A stretch of DNA of 64,000 bases, taken from CAVQSS01 sp963746605. Lineage in GTDB: Bacteria > Desulfobacterota > RBG-13-43-22. The DNA lies in the NCBI GenBank assembly GCA_963746605.1, contig CAVVCH010000043.1:1-64000 (forward strand), given 5' to 3'. Position numbers and translations under genes: made by a program. Below the pieces are notes generated by a model. The model saw only the letters and a program-made list of their open reading frames with translations, was not told where the DNA came from and did no database searches. Shown one piece after another: positions 37,661 through 46,998 of the stretch; position 1 is the stretch's first letter, and each line of letters starts with the position of its first letter.

Positions 37661-38571
37661 TTGATTATCGACACGACCGGTGAGGTTGTCCCGGGTTTTT
37701 ACGTCATCGGGGCCAGCGAGGTCCCTTCCTATCTCCTGGACGGCGACCGGCCGGTTCTGTTCGACGCCGGTTTCAGCGTCTTCGGCCCTCTTTATGAACG
37801 GGCCGTCAAAGCAGATCCTGGGGAACAGAAACCCGAAAATCCTTTTTCTGACCCATGTCCACTTCGATCATTGCGGGGCCGCGGCTTATCTGAAGAAAGC
37901 CTTCCCCGGTTTGATCATTGCCGCTTCCCAACGAGCCGCCGAGATTGTCCGGCGACCCAACGCCCGGAAGCTGATAGCCGATTTAAATGATTCGGCGGCG
38001 GATACGGTCAGAAGATGGAAACCGGGGCTGCAGCCTGAGCGAACCCTTCCAGCCCTTCGAGGTGGATCGGGTCCTGGAGGATGGCGATCGCTTCGATTTG
38101 GGATCGGGTCTTTCCCTCCAGGTGGTGGCCACCCCAGGGCATACCTGGGATTTCCTGAGCTACTATATCCCGGAGCGGAAGATCCTGATTGCCTCCGAAG
38201 CGGTAGGCTGTGCCGATACCACAGGGTATGTGGTCACCGAGTTTTTGGTGGATTACGAGGTCTATCTGAAATCCCTGACCCGTCTGGCGGCCCTTGACGT
38301 GGACGTCCTTTGTCAGGGTCACCGCCTGGTTTACACCGGTCCGGAGGTGGCGGATTTTTTCAAACGGTCGCTCCGGACAGCGTCTCAATTTAGAGATCAG
38401 GTAATCGATCTGCTGACCCGGGAAGGCGGGGATATCCCGCGGGTAGTCGAAATGATCAAGGCCGATGAATATGATTCCCGGCCTGAACCCAAACAGCCCG
38501 AGCCGGCCTATCGGATCAACCTGGAAGCCCGGGTGCGCCACCTGGCCCAGAAATTAGTTACCAGGGCTTGA
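37661..38571 (+). CDS. second MBL-fold metallo-hydrolase (two frameshifts)
   Basis: About 304 residues, TTG start at 37661. Pieces in order: GFYVIGASEVPSYLLDGDRP with LFDAGF; then FLTHVHFDHCGAAAYLKKAF (HxHxDH zinc motif); then LSLQVVATPGHTWDFLSYYI, ILIASEAVGCADTTGYVV and VLCQGHRLVYTG. Shifts lie near 37820 and 38035. A C-terminal helical domain with many Arg follows. The 3' end overlaps the convergent zinc-finger gene by 14 bases. Confidence 0.82.
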
Positions 38572-38917
38572 TGATCTTTCGCCCTTCCCGCAATTCCCCC
38601 CGGATCTTTTCCATGTGCCGCAGGGCGGCGATTTCCCGTTCCAGGTCGGCCGGTTTGATTTGAAACCGTTCGGAAATCTGTCGGGGTTCAACCCCGCCGG
38701 TTTCCTGCAGGTATTCCAGGATTTGTTTTTGCAGGGGGTTGAGCAACGGTGCGGCCCCGCCGGCCTGGTTAAATGATTTGGCGCTGTGCACCGCCCAGGG
38801 ATCGCAGGTCTTGGCCGGCGACAGGGCATCCATGTAACAGTCCTCGCAGAGGACCCGGCCCGCGTATTCCCTCTCCTCCCCGGATTCGATGTCATCTTGA
38901 CAACGTTCACATTCCAT
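38558..38917 (-). CDS. zinc-ribbon/winged-helix protein, unknown function
   Basis: The 119-residue protein starts MECERCQDDIESGEE and has a LIM-like pair of CxxC motifs (CERC, CEDC) near residues 3-27, followed by LSPAKTCDPWAVHSAK and a winged-helix region NPLQKQILEYLQETGGVEPR then QISERFQIKPADLEREIAAL. This layout is common in Desulfobacterota; the role may be transcriptional, but it is not established. Convergent with the MBL-fold gene. Confidence 0.75.
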   Translation of the reverse strand: MECERCQDDIESGEEREYAGRVLCEDCYMDALSPAKTCDPWAVHSAKSFNQAGGAAPLLNPLQKQILEYLQETGGVEPRQISERFQIKPADLEREIAALRHMEKIRGELREGRKIIKPW

Positions 38918-39103
38918 AGCAGCATCCCTCGTATTTTTTGGTTATTATATCATAATCGGTTCCAGAAACTGAATACCCTTTAGGCGATATTGTTCCTCCC
39001 AATTTTTCCAGTTGTCCGGATAGGGAATGAATACTATAATGACCAATAAGCGCCGCGGAAGGGTTTAAGGCGTACTATAAACATTTCCGAGAAGGATGCT
39101 TCC

Positions 39104-39631
39104 ATGCCAGAATCGATTTTAGTAGGGAAAATGATTTTGACGGTAGATGATGAACCGGATGTTTTAGAAGTTTTAAAAGAAGAAATTACGGAAGTCTGCG
39201 GGGGCTGCAATCTCCATCAGGCGAGCACCTATGAACGGGCACTCGACCATCTGTTATCCTACACCTATGATCTGGTCGTCCTGGATATCATGGGTGTCCG
39301 GGGTTTCGATCTGCTGGAAAAGGCCGTGAGCAGGAATTTCCCAGTGGCCATGCTTACGGCCCATGCCCTGTCTCCCGAAGCTCTCAAGCGTTCCATCGAA
39401 ATGGGCGCCAGGGCCTATCTGCCCAAAGAAACGTTAAGTGAAATCGTCCCTTTCCTGGAAGACCTCCTCCGCTACGAATCAGCCCCCGGCTGGAAACGCC
39501 TTTTTGAAAAGTTGGGAGGATTCTTCAACACCCGTTTCGGAGCCGACTGGCAGAAAGCAGATGAATCTTTTTGGAAGGAGTTTCAGCAAAGGCTGGAATC
39601 CAATGAGTGGGTCATCATCCCTAAACCCTAG
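39104..39631 (+). CDS. response regulator with receiver domain and unusual C-terminus
   Basis: The receiver domain spans about residues 10-125: acidic pair TVDDEPDVLE, phosphorylated Asp in LVVLDIMGVRG, Thr in AMLTAHALS, and Lys in YLPKETL. The last 45 residues (PGWKRLFEKLGGFFNTRFGA) contain no known output domain. There is no histidine kinase nearby. It probably acts by protein contact. Confidence 0.88.
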   Translation: MPESILVGKMILTVDDEPDVLEVLKEEITEVCGGCNLHQASTYERALDHLLSYTYDLVVLDIMGVRGFDLLEKAVSRNFPVAMLTAHALSPEALKRSIEMGARAYLPKETLSEIVPFLEDLLRYESAPGWKRLFEKLGGFFNTRFGADWQKADESFWKEFQQRLESNEWVIIPKP

Positions 39632-39693
39632 CGAAACGTAAACCCAAAACCAAAAACCTTGAGCTGGCGCCGCACCCGGAGAGGTCTGACTTG

Positions 39694-41173
39694 ATGGATG
39701 AATGGACCGTTTATGATGCCGTGGAGTTGGGAATTCTGATCCGCCAAGGGGAAATAAATCCCCTGGATCTTCTGAAAAAGAACCATCGAGCGGATCGAAC
39801 GGGTCAATCCACAGCTCAACGCCGTGATCCACAAATTCTATGACCGAGCCCGCATCGAGGCGGAGCGGTGGACGGTTGAAACCCAGACCGGCAACGCCGA
39901 GGAGGTTGTCTTCGCCGGGGTCCCCTTCCTTTTAAAAGACTTGATCGCCGAATACGAAGGCACGCCTCTCCAGGAAGGCTCCCGGGCGGTCCGGGGATAT
40001 GTTTCCAGACAGGATACCGAACTGGTAAAACGCCTGCGGGCCGGCGGATTGGTCATCGTCGGCAAAACGAATAGCCCGGAATTCGGCTGCCTGCCCACCA
40101 CCGAGCCTTTGCTGCACGGGCCGACCCACAACCCCTGGAACCCGGCTTTAACCCCGGGGGGATCCAGCGGCGGTGCGGCCGCGGCCGTGGCGGCCGGCAT
40201 CGTGCCTATGGCCCATGGAAACGATGCCGGCGGCTCCATCCGGATCCCGGCTTCGTGCTGCGGAATTTTCGGTTTGAAGCCCACGCGGGGCCGGAATCCC
40301 TTGGGGCCTCATTTTTTTGACCTGGGCAGCGGACTGGTCCACGAGCATGGACTGACCCGCTCCGTACGTGACTCGGCCGCCCTGCTGGATCTGACCTCCG
40401 GACCGGACCGGGGCGATGCCTACGCCTCTCCCCCCCGGGAGCGCCCTTTCCTGGAAGAAGTTGGCCGGGTATCCCGGCGGTTGAAAATCGGTCTCCTGAC
40501 TGCGGTTCCGGAGGGCTGGGCTTTTCAGACCGAGTTGCACCCGGACTGCCGAGAAGCCCTACTGGATGCGGCTCGGATTTGCGAAGACCTGGGACACATC
40601 GTGGAAGAAATCCCTTCGGGAAAACTGGCCTATCCGAATTTCTCGGCGGCCTATGGCGGCCTTTTCACCTGTTTGGTCGGCCACATAATAAAATATTGGG
40701 AAAAAGCGCTGCGGAAGGAAATAACCCAGGACCAGCTCGAACCGCTTACCTGGATATTCTATCGGGCCGGCTTAAAACGGACCGGGAGCGATTATCTGGC
40801 GAGTGTGGAAGAACTTCAGCGTTTCACGCGCCGAATCGCTCACTGGTATCACGACGGAGATTACGATCTTCTGCTCTCCCCTACCCTGCGGGTTCCCCCG
40901 GTCAAGCTCGGTTCTTTTCAATGGTCCCCTGAAGACCCGAACCGCTGGCTGGAAGCGACCGAGGCCCTGGTGGCCTTCACCCGGATCCAAAACGTAACCG
41001 GCCAGCCGGCCATGTCGATCCCCCTTTTCTGGAACAAGGAGAACGTTCCGATCGGCGTCCAGTTCGCCGGCCGTTTCGGCGATGAGGCCACCCTTTTTCA
41101 ATTGGCCGGCCAGTTGGAGGAGGCTCGTCCCTGGATCCGGCGAATACCAGCCATCCATTGCGATAACGGATAG
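39694..41173 (+). CDS. amidase signature family enzyme (frameshifted near N-terminus)
   Basis: About 493 residues. The catalytic triad Lys-cisSer-Ser is visible: FLLKDLIAEYEG, then TPGGSSGGAAAAVAAGIVPM and HGNDAGGSIRIPASCCGIFG, with LKPTRGR. Start 39694 (MDEWTVYDAVELGILIRQGE) is joined to TIERIERVNPQLNAV by removing one A near 39777. The gene is a stand-alone amidase rather than GatA, judged by the absence of gatB or gatC nearby. Substrate unknown. Confidence 0.88.
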
Positions 41174-41197
41174 CCGCACCCCTTTGGTAACGCAACC

Positions 41198-42331
41198 GTG
41201 ATCCCCAGGGATTTTCTTCAGCCGGCCCAATTTGTTGACCGGCCCAACCGTTTTCTGATCCACTGCCGCCTGGGGGAAAAAATCGTCCGGCTTATTTGCC
41301 TAACCCCGGCAGGCTTAATGAGCTCCTTTTGCCTGGGGTACCGTGTCATTATTGTCAAAGAGCCGCCCTCCCCCACCCGGAAAAATCCCTACACTGCCGT
41401 AGCCGTGGAGCGGGAGGGGATCCCCATCGTGCTCCACACGCACCGCACCAATGACGTGGCCGGCCACCTGATCAACCAGGGGAAAATCCCCGGGTGGAAA
41501 GGTGCCCGGGTAATCGGCCGGGAAATCCGAATCGGCCGCTCCCGCTTCGATCTGCTGGTGGAACACCGGAACAAGGAATGGTTGGTCGAAGTCAAATCAT
41601 GCACCCTCTTCGGAAAGAGAACCGCCATGTTCCCGGACGCGGTCACAGAGCGCGGGGCCCGGCATTTGCGGGAACTGGCCGAGTTAGCCCGGAGCGGGAG
41701 AAAAACCGCCGTCCTGTTCGTCGTCCACTGGCCCCGGGCCGAATATTTCCTTCCCGATTACCACACCGATCTGGTTTTCTCTCAGACGATGCTGGCCGTT
41801 CAAGATCAAGTGGAAATCATGCCGATCACCGTGGAATGGAAACCCGACTTGTCCCTCGGCGAGGGGGTCAAACGCATTCGGATACCCTGGGAGGTAATCG
41901 AGCGGGAGGCAAAGGACCGGGGAAGCTACTTTTTGATTCTAAAACTCCAAAGAGAACGCACGTTGGAATTCGGCCGTCGGGAAAACCGCCAAACTTTCCC
42001 GGCCGGCTATTATGTTTACGTTGGTTCGGCCATGAAAAACTTGACGCAGAGGCTGGCACGCCACCGCCGCCTGCGGAAAAACAAATTCTGGCACATCGAC
42101 TACCTCCGAGAGGCTTCGGAATTCATCGCCGCCTTGCCCGTCCGTTCTTCGGAGGACCTGGAATGTCAGCTAGCCGAAAGGATGCGAGCCATCGCCGATT
42201 GGGACATCCCCGGCTTCGGCGCTTCGGACTGCGCCTGCCCGGGGCACTTGTTCGGGATGAAAGAAGATCCTCTGAGATCCCCTGCTTTTATCGGTTTGCT
42301 CCAATATTTCCGTATGGATCGACTATTTTAA
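41198..42331 (+). CDS. sfsA: SfsA nuclease fused to a DUF123 GIY-YIG-like domain
   Basis: N-terminal SfsA domain (about residues 1-225: DRPNRFLIHCRLGE, VEVKSCTLFGKRTAMFPDAV, TERGARHLRELAEL, ADYHTDLVFSQ-like end) fused to a DUF123 domain (about 245-360: FPAGYYVYVGSAMKNLTQRL, RHRRLRKNKFWHIDYL, GFGASDCACPGHLFG). SfsA is a DNA/RNA nuclease-like protein; DUF123 is related to GIY-YIG. Two compensating one-base shifts lie near 41288 and 41336: the segment as read is LICLTPAGLMSSF, but the third frame gives the conserved AYLPNPGRLNELLLPG. This internal patch is a sign of indel error. Confidence 0.85.
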   Translation: MIPRDFLQPAQFVDRPNRFLIHCRLGEKIVRLICLTPAGLMSSFCLGYRVIIVKEPPSPTRKNPYTAVAVEREGIPIVLHTHRTNDVAGHLINQGKIPGWKGARVIGREIRIGRSRFDLLVEHRNKEWLVEVKSCTLFGKRTAMFPDAVTERGARHLRELAELARSGRKTAVLFVVHWPRAEYFLPDYHTDLVFSQTMLAVQDQVEIMPITVEWKPDLSLGEGVKRIRIPWEVIEREAKDRGSYFLILKLQRERTLEFGRRENRQTFPAGYYVYVGSAMKNLTQRLARHRRLRKNKFWHIDYLREASEFIAALPVRSSEDLECQLAERMRAIADWDIPGFGASDCACPGHLFGMKEDPLRSPAFIGLLQYFRMDRLF

Positions 42332-42371
42332 CCATTCTTCATAGAAATAGTAATGGCTCCTGAGTTTTATC

Positions 42372-42394
42372 TTGACTTAGTCCATGACTTAGTC
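42372..42394 (+). promoter_or_regulatory. direct-repeat operator before Phd/PIN toxin-antitoxin pair
   Basis: TGACTTAGTC occurs at 42373-42382 and again at 42385-42394. Each is a near palindrome (GACT-T-AGTC). TTGACT at 42372-42377 can serve as -35. Autoregulation by the antitoxin is expected for such pairs. Confidence 0.45.
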
Positions 42395-42421
42395 TGATAG
42401 TATCAGTGGAGGTGTTCAATT

Positions 42422-42658
42422 ATGTCTGAGTCGGTAAACGTCCATGAGGCCAAGACCCATTTTTCGCGATTATTGGAAAGGGTCAGTGGTGGAGAGGAAA
42501 TCGTCATCGCCAAGGCCGGGAAACCGGTGGCCCGCCTGGTCCAATATGGGGGAAAACCGGCTAAAAGAATTCCGGGAACCGCCAAGGGACAAGTCGTTAT
42601 CAAAAGTAATTTTGAAGCCCCTCTCCCGAAAAATCTGATGAAATTCTTTGATTCATGA
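42422..42658 (+). CDS. Phd/YefM-type antitoxin
   Basis: The 78-residue protein has the Phd/YefM DNA-binding N-terminus VNVHEAKTHFSRLLERVSGG and EEIVIAKAGKPVARLVQY, with a C-terminal toxin-binding tail. A GGAGGTG site precedes the start. Its stop overlaps the toxin start (ATGA). Confidence 0.92.
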   Translation: MSESVNVHEAKTHFSRLLERVSGGEEIVIAKAGKPVARLVQYGGKPAKRIPGTAKGQVVIKSNFEAPLPKNLMKFFDS

Positions 42659-43044
42659 AAGCCCTGCTGGACTCCCACACGTTTTTATGGTGGATTACCG
42701 ATCAACCCCGACTGCCTCAAGGGGTCCGCGCGATTATTGAAGAGGGAAAGAATGAGATCTTCGTCAGCGCGGCCACCGGGTGGGAAATCATCATCAAGTT
42801 TCAATTGGGGCGCCTCCTATTACCGGACGACCCGGAAAGCTACCTAATGGAACAGATCCAGAGGAATGCCTTTCAACCGCTGCCCATTCAAATGCGTCAT
42901 GCCCTTCATCTCCTGGCCCTTCCTTCCCTTCACAAAGACCCTTTTGATCGAATGCTCATCGCCCAGGCTCAATTCGAACATCTCCCAATTTTGACATCGG
43001 ATAAACAGATTGCCCGGTATCCGGTCGAAGTGATCTGGTCTTGA
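42655..43044 (+). CDS. PIN-domain toxin (VapC-like)
   Basis: The 129-residue toxin has LLDSHTFLWW at the N-terminus (Asp), SAATGWEIIIKFQLGRL (Glu), and HKDPFDRMLIAQAQFE (Asp), then LTSDKQI, matching the acidic metal site of PIN ribonucleases paired with Phd-type antitoxins. It overlaps the antitoxin gene by four bases. Confidence 0.92.
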   Translation: MKALLDSHTFLWWITDQPRLPQGVRAIIEEGKNEIFVSAATGWEIIIKFQLGRLLLPDDPESYLMEQIQRNAFQPLPIQMRHALHLLALPSLHKDPFDRMLIAQAQFEHLPILTSDKQIARYPVEVIWS

Positions 43045-43094
43045 TCTTCAGCCGAGAGAATCCGGGCCTCCATTTAAATCTAGATCGTGCAGGA

Positions 43095-43124
43095 AGCACA
43101 GCCGAGGGCGGCTGTGCTGCATTT
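43095..43124. terminator. stem-loop terminator between convergent genes
   Basis: AGCACAGCCG-AGGG-CGGCTGTGCT followed by GCATTTT lies between the PIN toxin gene and the convergent livF stop. A related ACAGCCAGCCCTCGGCTGT unit is near 46901. Confidence 0.7.
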
Positions 43125-43126
43125 TA

Positions 43127-43834
43127 TCAGGCCTTCTGCCCCAGGAACGATTCCTTGATCTTCGGGTTTTCGAGTAACTCGGAGGTCGTTCCGCTCAAGA
43201 CGATCTTCCCGGTTTCCAGTACGTAGGCGTACTGGGAGATCTTCATGGCCTGCTTGACGTTCTGCTCCACCAGGAGGACCGTAGTCCCGTCCTGGTTGAT
43301 GCGGCGGATGATCCGGAAGATCTCGTTCACCACCAGGGGGGCCAGTCCCAGGGAAGGCTCATCCAAGAGCAATAGTTTAGGGCGGGAGAGGAGGGCTCGG
43401 GAAATGGCGAGCATCTGCTGTTCCCCGCCGGAAAGGGAGCCGCCGGGCTGTCCCTGCCGTTCCTTCAGCCAGGGAAAGCGTTGGGTCTCCTTTTCAATAT
43501 CGGCCTTGACCCGATCGTCGGTCCGCTGAAAGGCCCCCATCTCCAGGTTTTCCAACACCGTCATCTTGGATAGAATGGCCCGGCCTTCCGGTACCAGAGC
43601 GATGCCCCGCTGCACCACTTTGTACGGAGGGAGTTTGGAGATATCCTCATCCAGAAATAGTATCTTCCCGGCCTTGGGTTTAAGCAGTCCGGCGATGGTC
43701 TTGAGCAGGGTCGTTTTGCCGGCCCCGTTGACGCCCAGGATGGTAACAATGGACCCGGAAGGCACCTCCAGATCCACCCCCTTTAAGGCCCGGATGTTTC
43801 CGTAGTTGGTCTTCAGCCCTTCGACCCTCAGCAC
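43127..43834 (-). CDS. livF: branched-chain amino acid-type ABC transporter ATP-binding protein LivF
   Basis: ATPase of a HAAT-type importer. Walker A LGVNGAGKTTL, Q-loop region, signature SGGEQQMLAISRALLSRPKL, Walker B LLLLDEPSLGLAPLV, and switch VEQNV. The GTG at 43834 was chosen because AGGAAAGGA lies upstream and the family N-terminus LRVEGLKTNYG follows at once; the frame is open 22 codons further. It is the last gene of the liv unit, 168 bases after livG. That spacer contains AT-rich repeats of a GGATTTCGTGCTTCGAATTTCG type. Confidence 0.93.
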   Translation of the reverse strand: MLRVEGLKTNYGNIRALKGVDLEVPSGSIVTILGVNGAGKTTLLKTIAGLLKPKAGKILFLDEDISKLPPYKVVQRGIALVPEGRAILSKMTVLENLEMGAFQRTDDRVKADIEKETQRFPWLKERQGQPGGSLSGGEQQMLAISRALLSRPKLLLLDEPSLGLAPLVVNEIFRIIRRINQDGTTVLLVEQNVKQAMKISQYAYVLETGKIVLSGTTSELLENPKIKESFLGQKA

Positions 43835-44002
43835 GCCGTCATCCTTTCCTAACCTCGCGACAAGTAATTTCTCGTCATGACGCTCTATACTACCAACCAA
43901 AAATACTCGGGTTTTTTGTTTTGAACATTTGGATTTTGAACCTTCGTGCTTGTTTCGGATTTCGTGCTTCGAATTTCGGATTTAGGGATCCTGATAGATC
44001 CC

Positions 44003-44764
44003 CTACTCTTCTTCCCGGCCCAGGTAGGCTTCGATGACCAGCGGATCGTTCTGGATCTCCTGCGGAGCGCCCTCGGCGATCTTCTCTCCGAAATTTAGGA
44101 CCACCAGACGGTCGCAAACCTTCATGACCATGGACATATCGTGCTCGATCAGCAGGATGGTGATGCCGAACCCGAGGATTTTTTTGATCAGCCGGGCGAT
44201 TTCTTCGGTCTCGCTGTCGTTCATCCCGGCCACGGGTTCATCCAGCAGGATCAGTCGCGGCTCCCCGGCCAGAGCCCGGGCGATTTCCACCCGCCGTTGT
44301 AATCCGTAGGGCAGGCTGGATGCCGGAGACCGGTTGGTCCCCTGCAAGCCCACCAGGTCGAGCAGTTCGTCGGTCTTTTCCCGGATCCGCGCTTCTTCCT
44401 TTTTTTGAAAACCGGTCCGCAAGACGCTGTTCCAGACCCCGGCCCGGCTGCGGGTGTGCCGGCCGACCATGACGTTCTCTTCTACGGTCATCTGATCGAA
44501 GAGGCGGATATTCTGAAAGGTCCGGCTAATCCCACGGTTGGTGATCTCATGGGTTCGGAGACCGCTGATTTTTTCACCGCGGAAAAAGATCTCCCCGGCC
44601 GTGGGGTGCAGGAAGGAGGTGATCGCATTGAACAAGGTGGTCTTGCCCGCACCGTTGGGACCGATCAGGCCCAGGATCTGGCCCTCTTCCAGCTTGAAAT
44701 CAACATCCTTCAGGGCGGCCAGGCCGCCGAAATCCATGCTGACCTTTCGGACCTCAAGCAACAT
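44003..44764 (-). CDS. livG: branched-chain amino acid-type ABC transporter ATP-binding protein LivG
   Basis: The 253-residue ATPase has Walker A GPNGAGKTTLFN, the LivG-specific RGISRTFQNIRLFDQMTVEE, a signature region SLPYGLQRRVEIARALAGEP, Walker B LILLDEPVAGMN, and switch IEHDMSMV. It overlaps livM by 11 bases. Confidence 0.95.
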   Translation of the reverse strand: MLLEVRKVSMDFGGLAALKDVDFKLEEGQILGLIGPNGAGKTTLFNAITSFLHPTAGEIFFRGEKISGLRTHEITNRGISRTFQNIRLFDQMTVEENVMVGRHTRSRAGVWNSVLRTGFQKKEEARIREKTDELLDLVGLQGTNRSPASSLPYGLQRRVEIARALAGEPRLILLDEPVAGMNDSETEEIARLIKKILGFGITILLIEHDMSMVMKVCDRLVVLNFGEKIAEGAPQEIQNDPLVIEAYLGREEE

Positions 44765-45695
44765 CTTTTCCCTCGTTCCGACGGCCCCTCAGCCGATCGA
44801 GCAACGGCCGGTCGATCACTCCCTGGGGACGGAAGATCATCATGACCACCAGGATGGTCCCGTAAATAAAATAACGATACTCGCTTAAGCCCCGGAGCAC
44901 TTCCGGTATGACCGTCAGGAACACGGCCCCGAAGACCGGGCCCCATAATACCTCGCTGCCCCCGAAAACGGCAAAGACCAATATTTCCACGGCCCGGTGA
45001 TAGGTGAAGTCCGCCGGGCTGATGTAGCCGGTCACATGGGCAAACAAGGCCCCGGTGAAGCCCGCCAGAGCAGCCCCCTGAACAAAGGTTAAAACCTTGT
45101 AATAGGTGGTATGGATACCCATGGCCTCGGCGGCCTTTTCATCCATCCGGATGGCCTGAAAGGCCCGGCCCACCCTGGATTTTAGAAGGCGGCCGAAAAA
45201 AAGGAGGATCAACAGGGTCAGGAAAAGCAGAATCAGAAAAACAACCAGGCTGATAAATTCATTGTTCTTCAGGCCCCAGTTTTCCGGGGAAAACCCGGAC
45301 GCCTGGAGACGGGCCAGGATGGTGCGGCCCAGGTGGGGAATCCCGGCAATACCCACCGCCCCGCCGGTCAGGGATTCCCAATTGATGAAAACGACGCGCA
45401 CTACCTCTCCGAAACCCAGAGTGGCAATGGCCAGATAGACCCCGGTGAGGCGCAGGGTGGGCAGGCCGATAAGCAGGCCCATGACCGCGGCCAGGAGCCC
45501 GCCGGTCAGAAGGCCCAGGGGGATCGGCAGCCCCAGTTTGGCGGTCAGCAGGGCGCTGGTATAGGCGCCGATGCTCATGAACCCGGCACTGCCCAGTGAC
45601 AACTGCCCGGTGCACAGGGTGATGTAGATGCTCAACCCCAGGAGGATATTGATCAGGATGAAGGAAGCGATCTGGAGATAGTAGGGATTGATCAT
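44754..45695 (-). CDS. livM: branched-chain amino acid-type ABC transporter permease LivM
   Basis: The 313-residue permease has eight or more helices; motifs ALYTGQLSLG-like TLCTGQLSLGSAGFMSIGAY, GLPTLRLTGVYLAIATLGFG and GRAFQAIRMDEKAAEAMGIH (EAA-like coupling loop). It lies 177 bases after livH; the spacer holds a long inverted repeat. Confidence 0.94.
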   Translation of the reverse strand: MINPYYLQIASFILINILLGLSIYITLCTGQLSLGSAGFMSIGAYTSALLTAKLGLPIPLGLLTGGLLAAVMGLLIGLPTLRLTGVYLAIATLGFGEVVRVVFINWESLTGGAVGIAGIPHLGRTILARLQASGFSPENWGLKNNEFISLVVFLILLFLTLLILLFFGRLLKSRVGRAFQAIRMDEKAAEAMGIHTTYYKVLTFVQGAALAGFTGALFAHVTGYISPADFTYHRAVEILVFAVFGGSEVLWGPVFGAVFLTVIPEVLRGLSEYRYFIYGTILVVMMIFRPQGVIDRPLLDRLRGRRNEGKDVA

Positions 45696-45715
45696 GGAAC
45701 GAAACCGACGGATGA

Positions 45716-45843
45716 GGGGGAATGATGGAATGGAAATTGGAATAATGGAATGATGGAATGATGGAAAAAGGAAGAGGCGATCAGTTCAGACCTCTTGCAT
45801 TTATTCCACCATTCCATTATTCCACTATTCCATTATTCCATTC
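45716..45843. repeat. TGGAATAAT-type inverted array inside the liv unit
   Basis: Left arm carries repeats of GGAATAATGGAATGATGGAA; right arm has TTCCATTATTCCACTATTCC. The arms are about 45 bases and could form a large imperfect hairpin between livH and livM, possibly lowering read-through. A GGAGTAATGGAG version lies before livH at 46775-46850. Confidence 0.65.
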
Positions 45844-45872
45844 CTTGGCCGATAGGCCCTGCGCTCGGCGCC

Positions 45873-46760
45873 TCACGCCCGGCGTTCGGCGCTTAGGCTC
45901 TGGCCGAAAAGGCCCTGAGGACGGATCAGCAAGATCACGATGATGGCGATAAAGGCGATGGCGTCCCGATAGCCGGAATGGCCGTAGGCCACCATGAAGG
46001 TTTCGGACAGGCCGAGTATCAATCCGCCGGCCATGGCGCCGTTCACGCTGCCCATGCCGCCCATAATGATGATGGCCAGTCCCTTGAGCCCCATGGGCAG
46101 GCCCATCTGGTTGTTGACATAATTAAAGGCCATCCCCACCAGCACCCCGGCGATCCCGCCCATGGACGAGGCCACCACCACGGTGGAGGTAATGATCCGG
46201 CCGGTGTTGATGCCGAGCAGGCTGGCCGTCTCCAGGTTTTCAGCCGTGGCCCGCAGCGCCTTCCCGGTCTTGGCCTTGGACAGCCAGGTGGAGAGGCCGA
46301 CCATCAGAAAAATGGAGATGGCCAGGATGATGACCTGCACCAGGTAGACGGTTACCGGACCGACGGTAAATTGGATATCCCCGAAAGAGGTCGGAAACGG
46401 CTTATTGCCGGCGCCGAAAAGATGATGGGCCAGGTTTTCCAGAAAAATGGACACCCCGATGGTACTGATCAAAGAGGCCAAGTGGGAGACTCCTCTTCGG
46501 CCCCGCAGGGGGCGTAAGGCCAGTCGTTCCAGCAGGAAGCCCAAAGCAGCAGTCACCAGGATGGCCCCGCCCAGGGCCACGAGCACCGGGGCCTCGAAGC
46601 GGGAGATCAGCAGCATGCCGATGAAGGCCCCGAACATGAAAATCTCCCCGTGGGCCATGTTGATGATGTCCAGTACGCCGAAGACCAGGGTGTAGCCCAG
46701 GGCCACGATGGCATAGATGCTGCCGAGGGTGATGCCGTTGATGAGTTGTTCGAAGAACAA
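45873..46760 (-). CDS. livH: branched-chain amino acid-type ABC transporter permease LivH
   Basis: The 295-residue permease begins FFEQLINGITLGSIYAIVAL, typical of LivH, with MVFGVLDIINMAHGEIFMFG-like LVFGVLDIINMAHGEIFMFG and the coupling loop KTGKALRATAENLETASLLG. Eight helices are visible. Confidence 0.95.
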   Translation of the reverse strand: MFFEQLINGITLGSIYAIVALGYTLVFGVLDIINMAHGEIFMFGAFIGMLLISRFEAPVLVALGGAILVTAALGFLLERLALRPLRGRRGVSHLASLISTIGVSIFLENLAHHLFGAGNKPFPTSFGDIQFTVGPVTVYLVQVIILAISIFLMVGLSTWLSKAKTGKALRATAENLETASLLGINTGRIITSTVVVASSMGGIAGVLVGMAFNYVNNQMGLPMGLKGLAIIIMGGMGSVNGAMAGGLILGLSETFMVAYGHSGYRDAIAFIAIIVILLIRPQGLFGQSLSAERRA

Positions 46761-46774
46761 GGATAATTCCTAAC

Positions 46775-46975
46775 CGAATAGGAGTAATGGAGTGCTGGAG
46801 TATTGGAGTATTGTTTCTAAGACCATTACTCCATTACTCCTATACTCCAGGTAAAAAGTGTTTTTCGTAGGGGCGGGTTTTATACCCGCCCGCCTGTAGC
46901 ACAGCCAGCCCTCGGCTGTGTCCCCCAGAATAACTGCGGGAGGGGATGAACCCCTCCCCTACGTAAGAGGCAAGT
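46775..46975. repeat. composite of GGAGTAATGGAG hairpin and GC-rich palindromes
   Basis: 46775-46850 carries GGAGTAATGGAGTGCTGGAG against ATTACTCCATTACTCC. It is followed by GTAGGGGCGGGTTTTATACC-CGCCC, a widespread bacterial intergenic repeat form, then ACAGCCAGCCCTCGGCTGT and GGGAGGGG...CCCCTCCC. It lies between livH and the binding-protein gene. Confidence 0.65.
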
Positions 46976-46998
46976 TGGTTGTTATCCAGTATCCGCTG

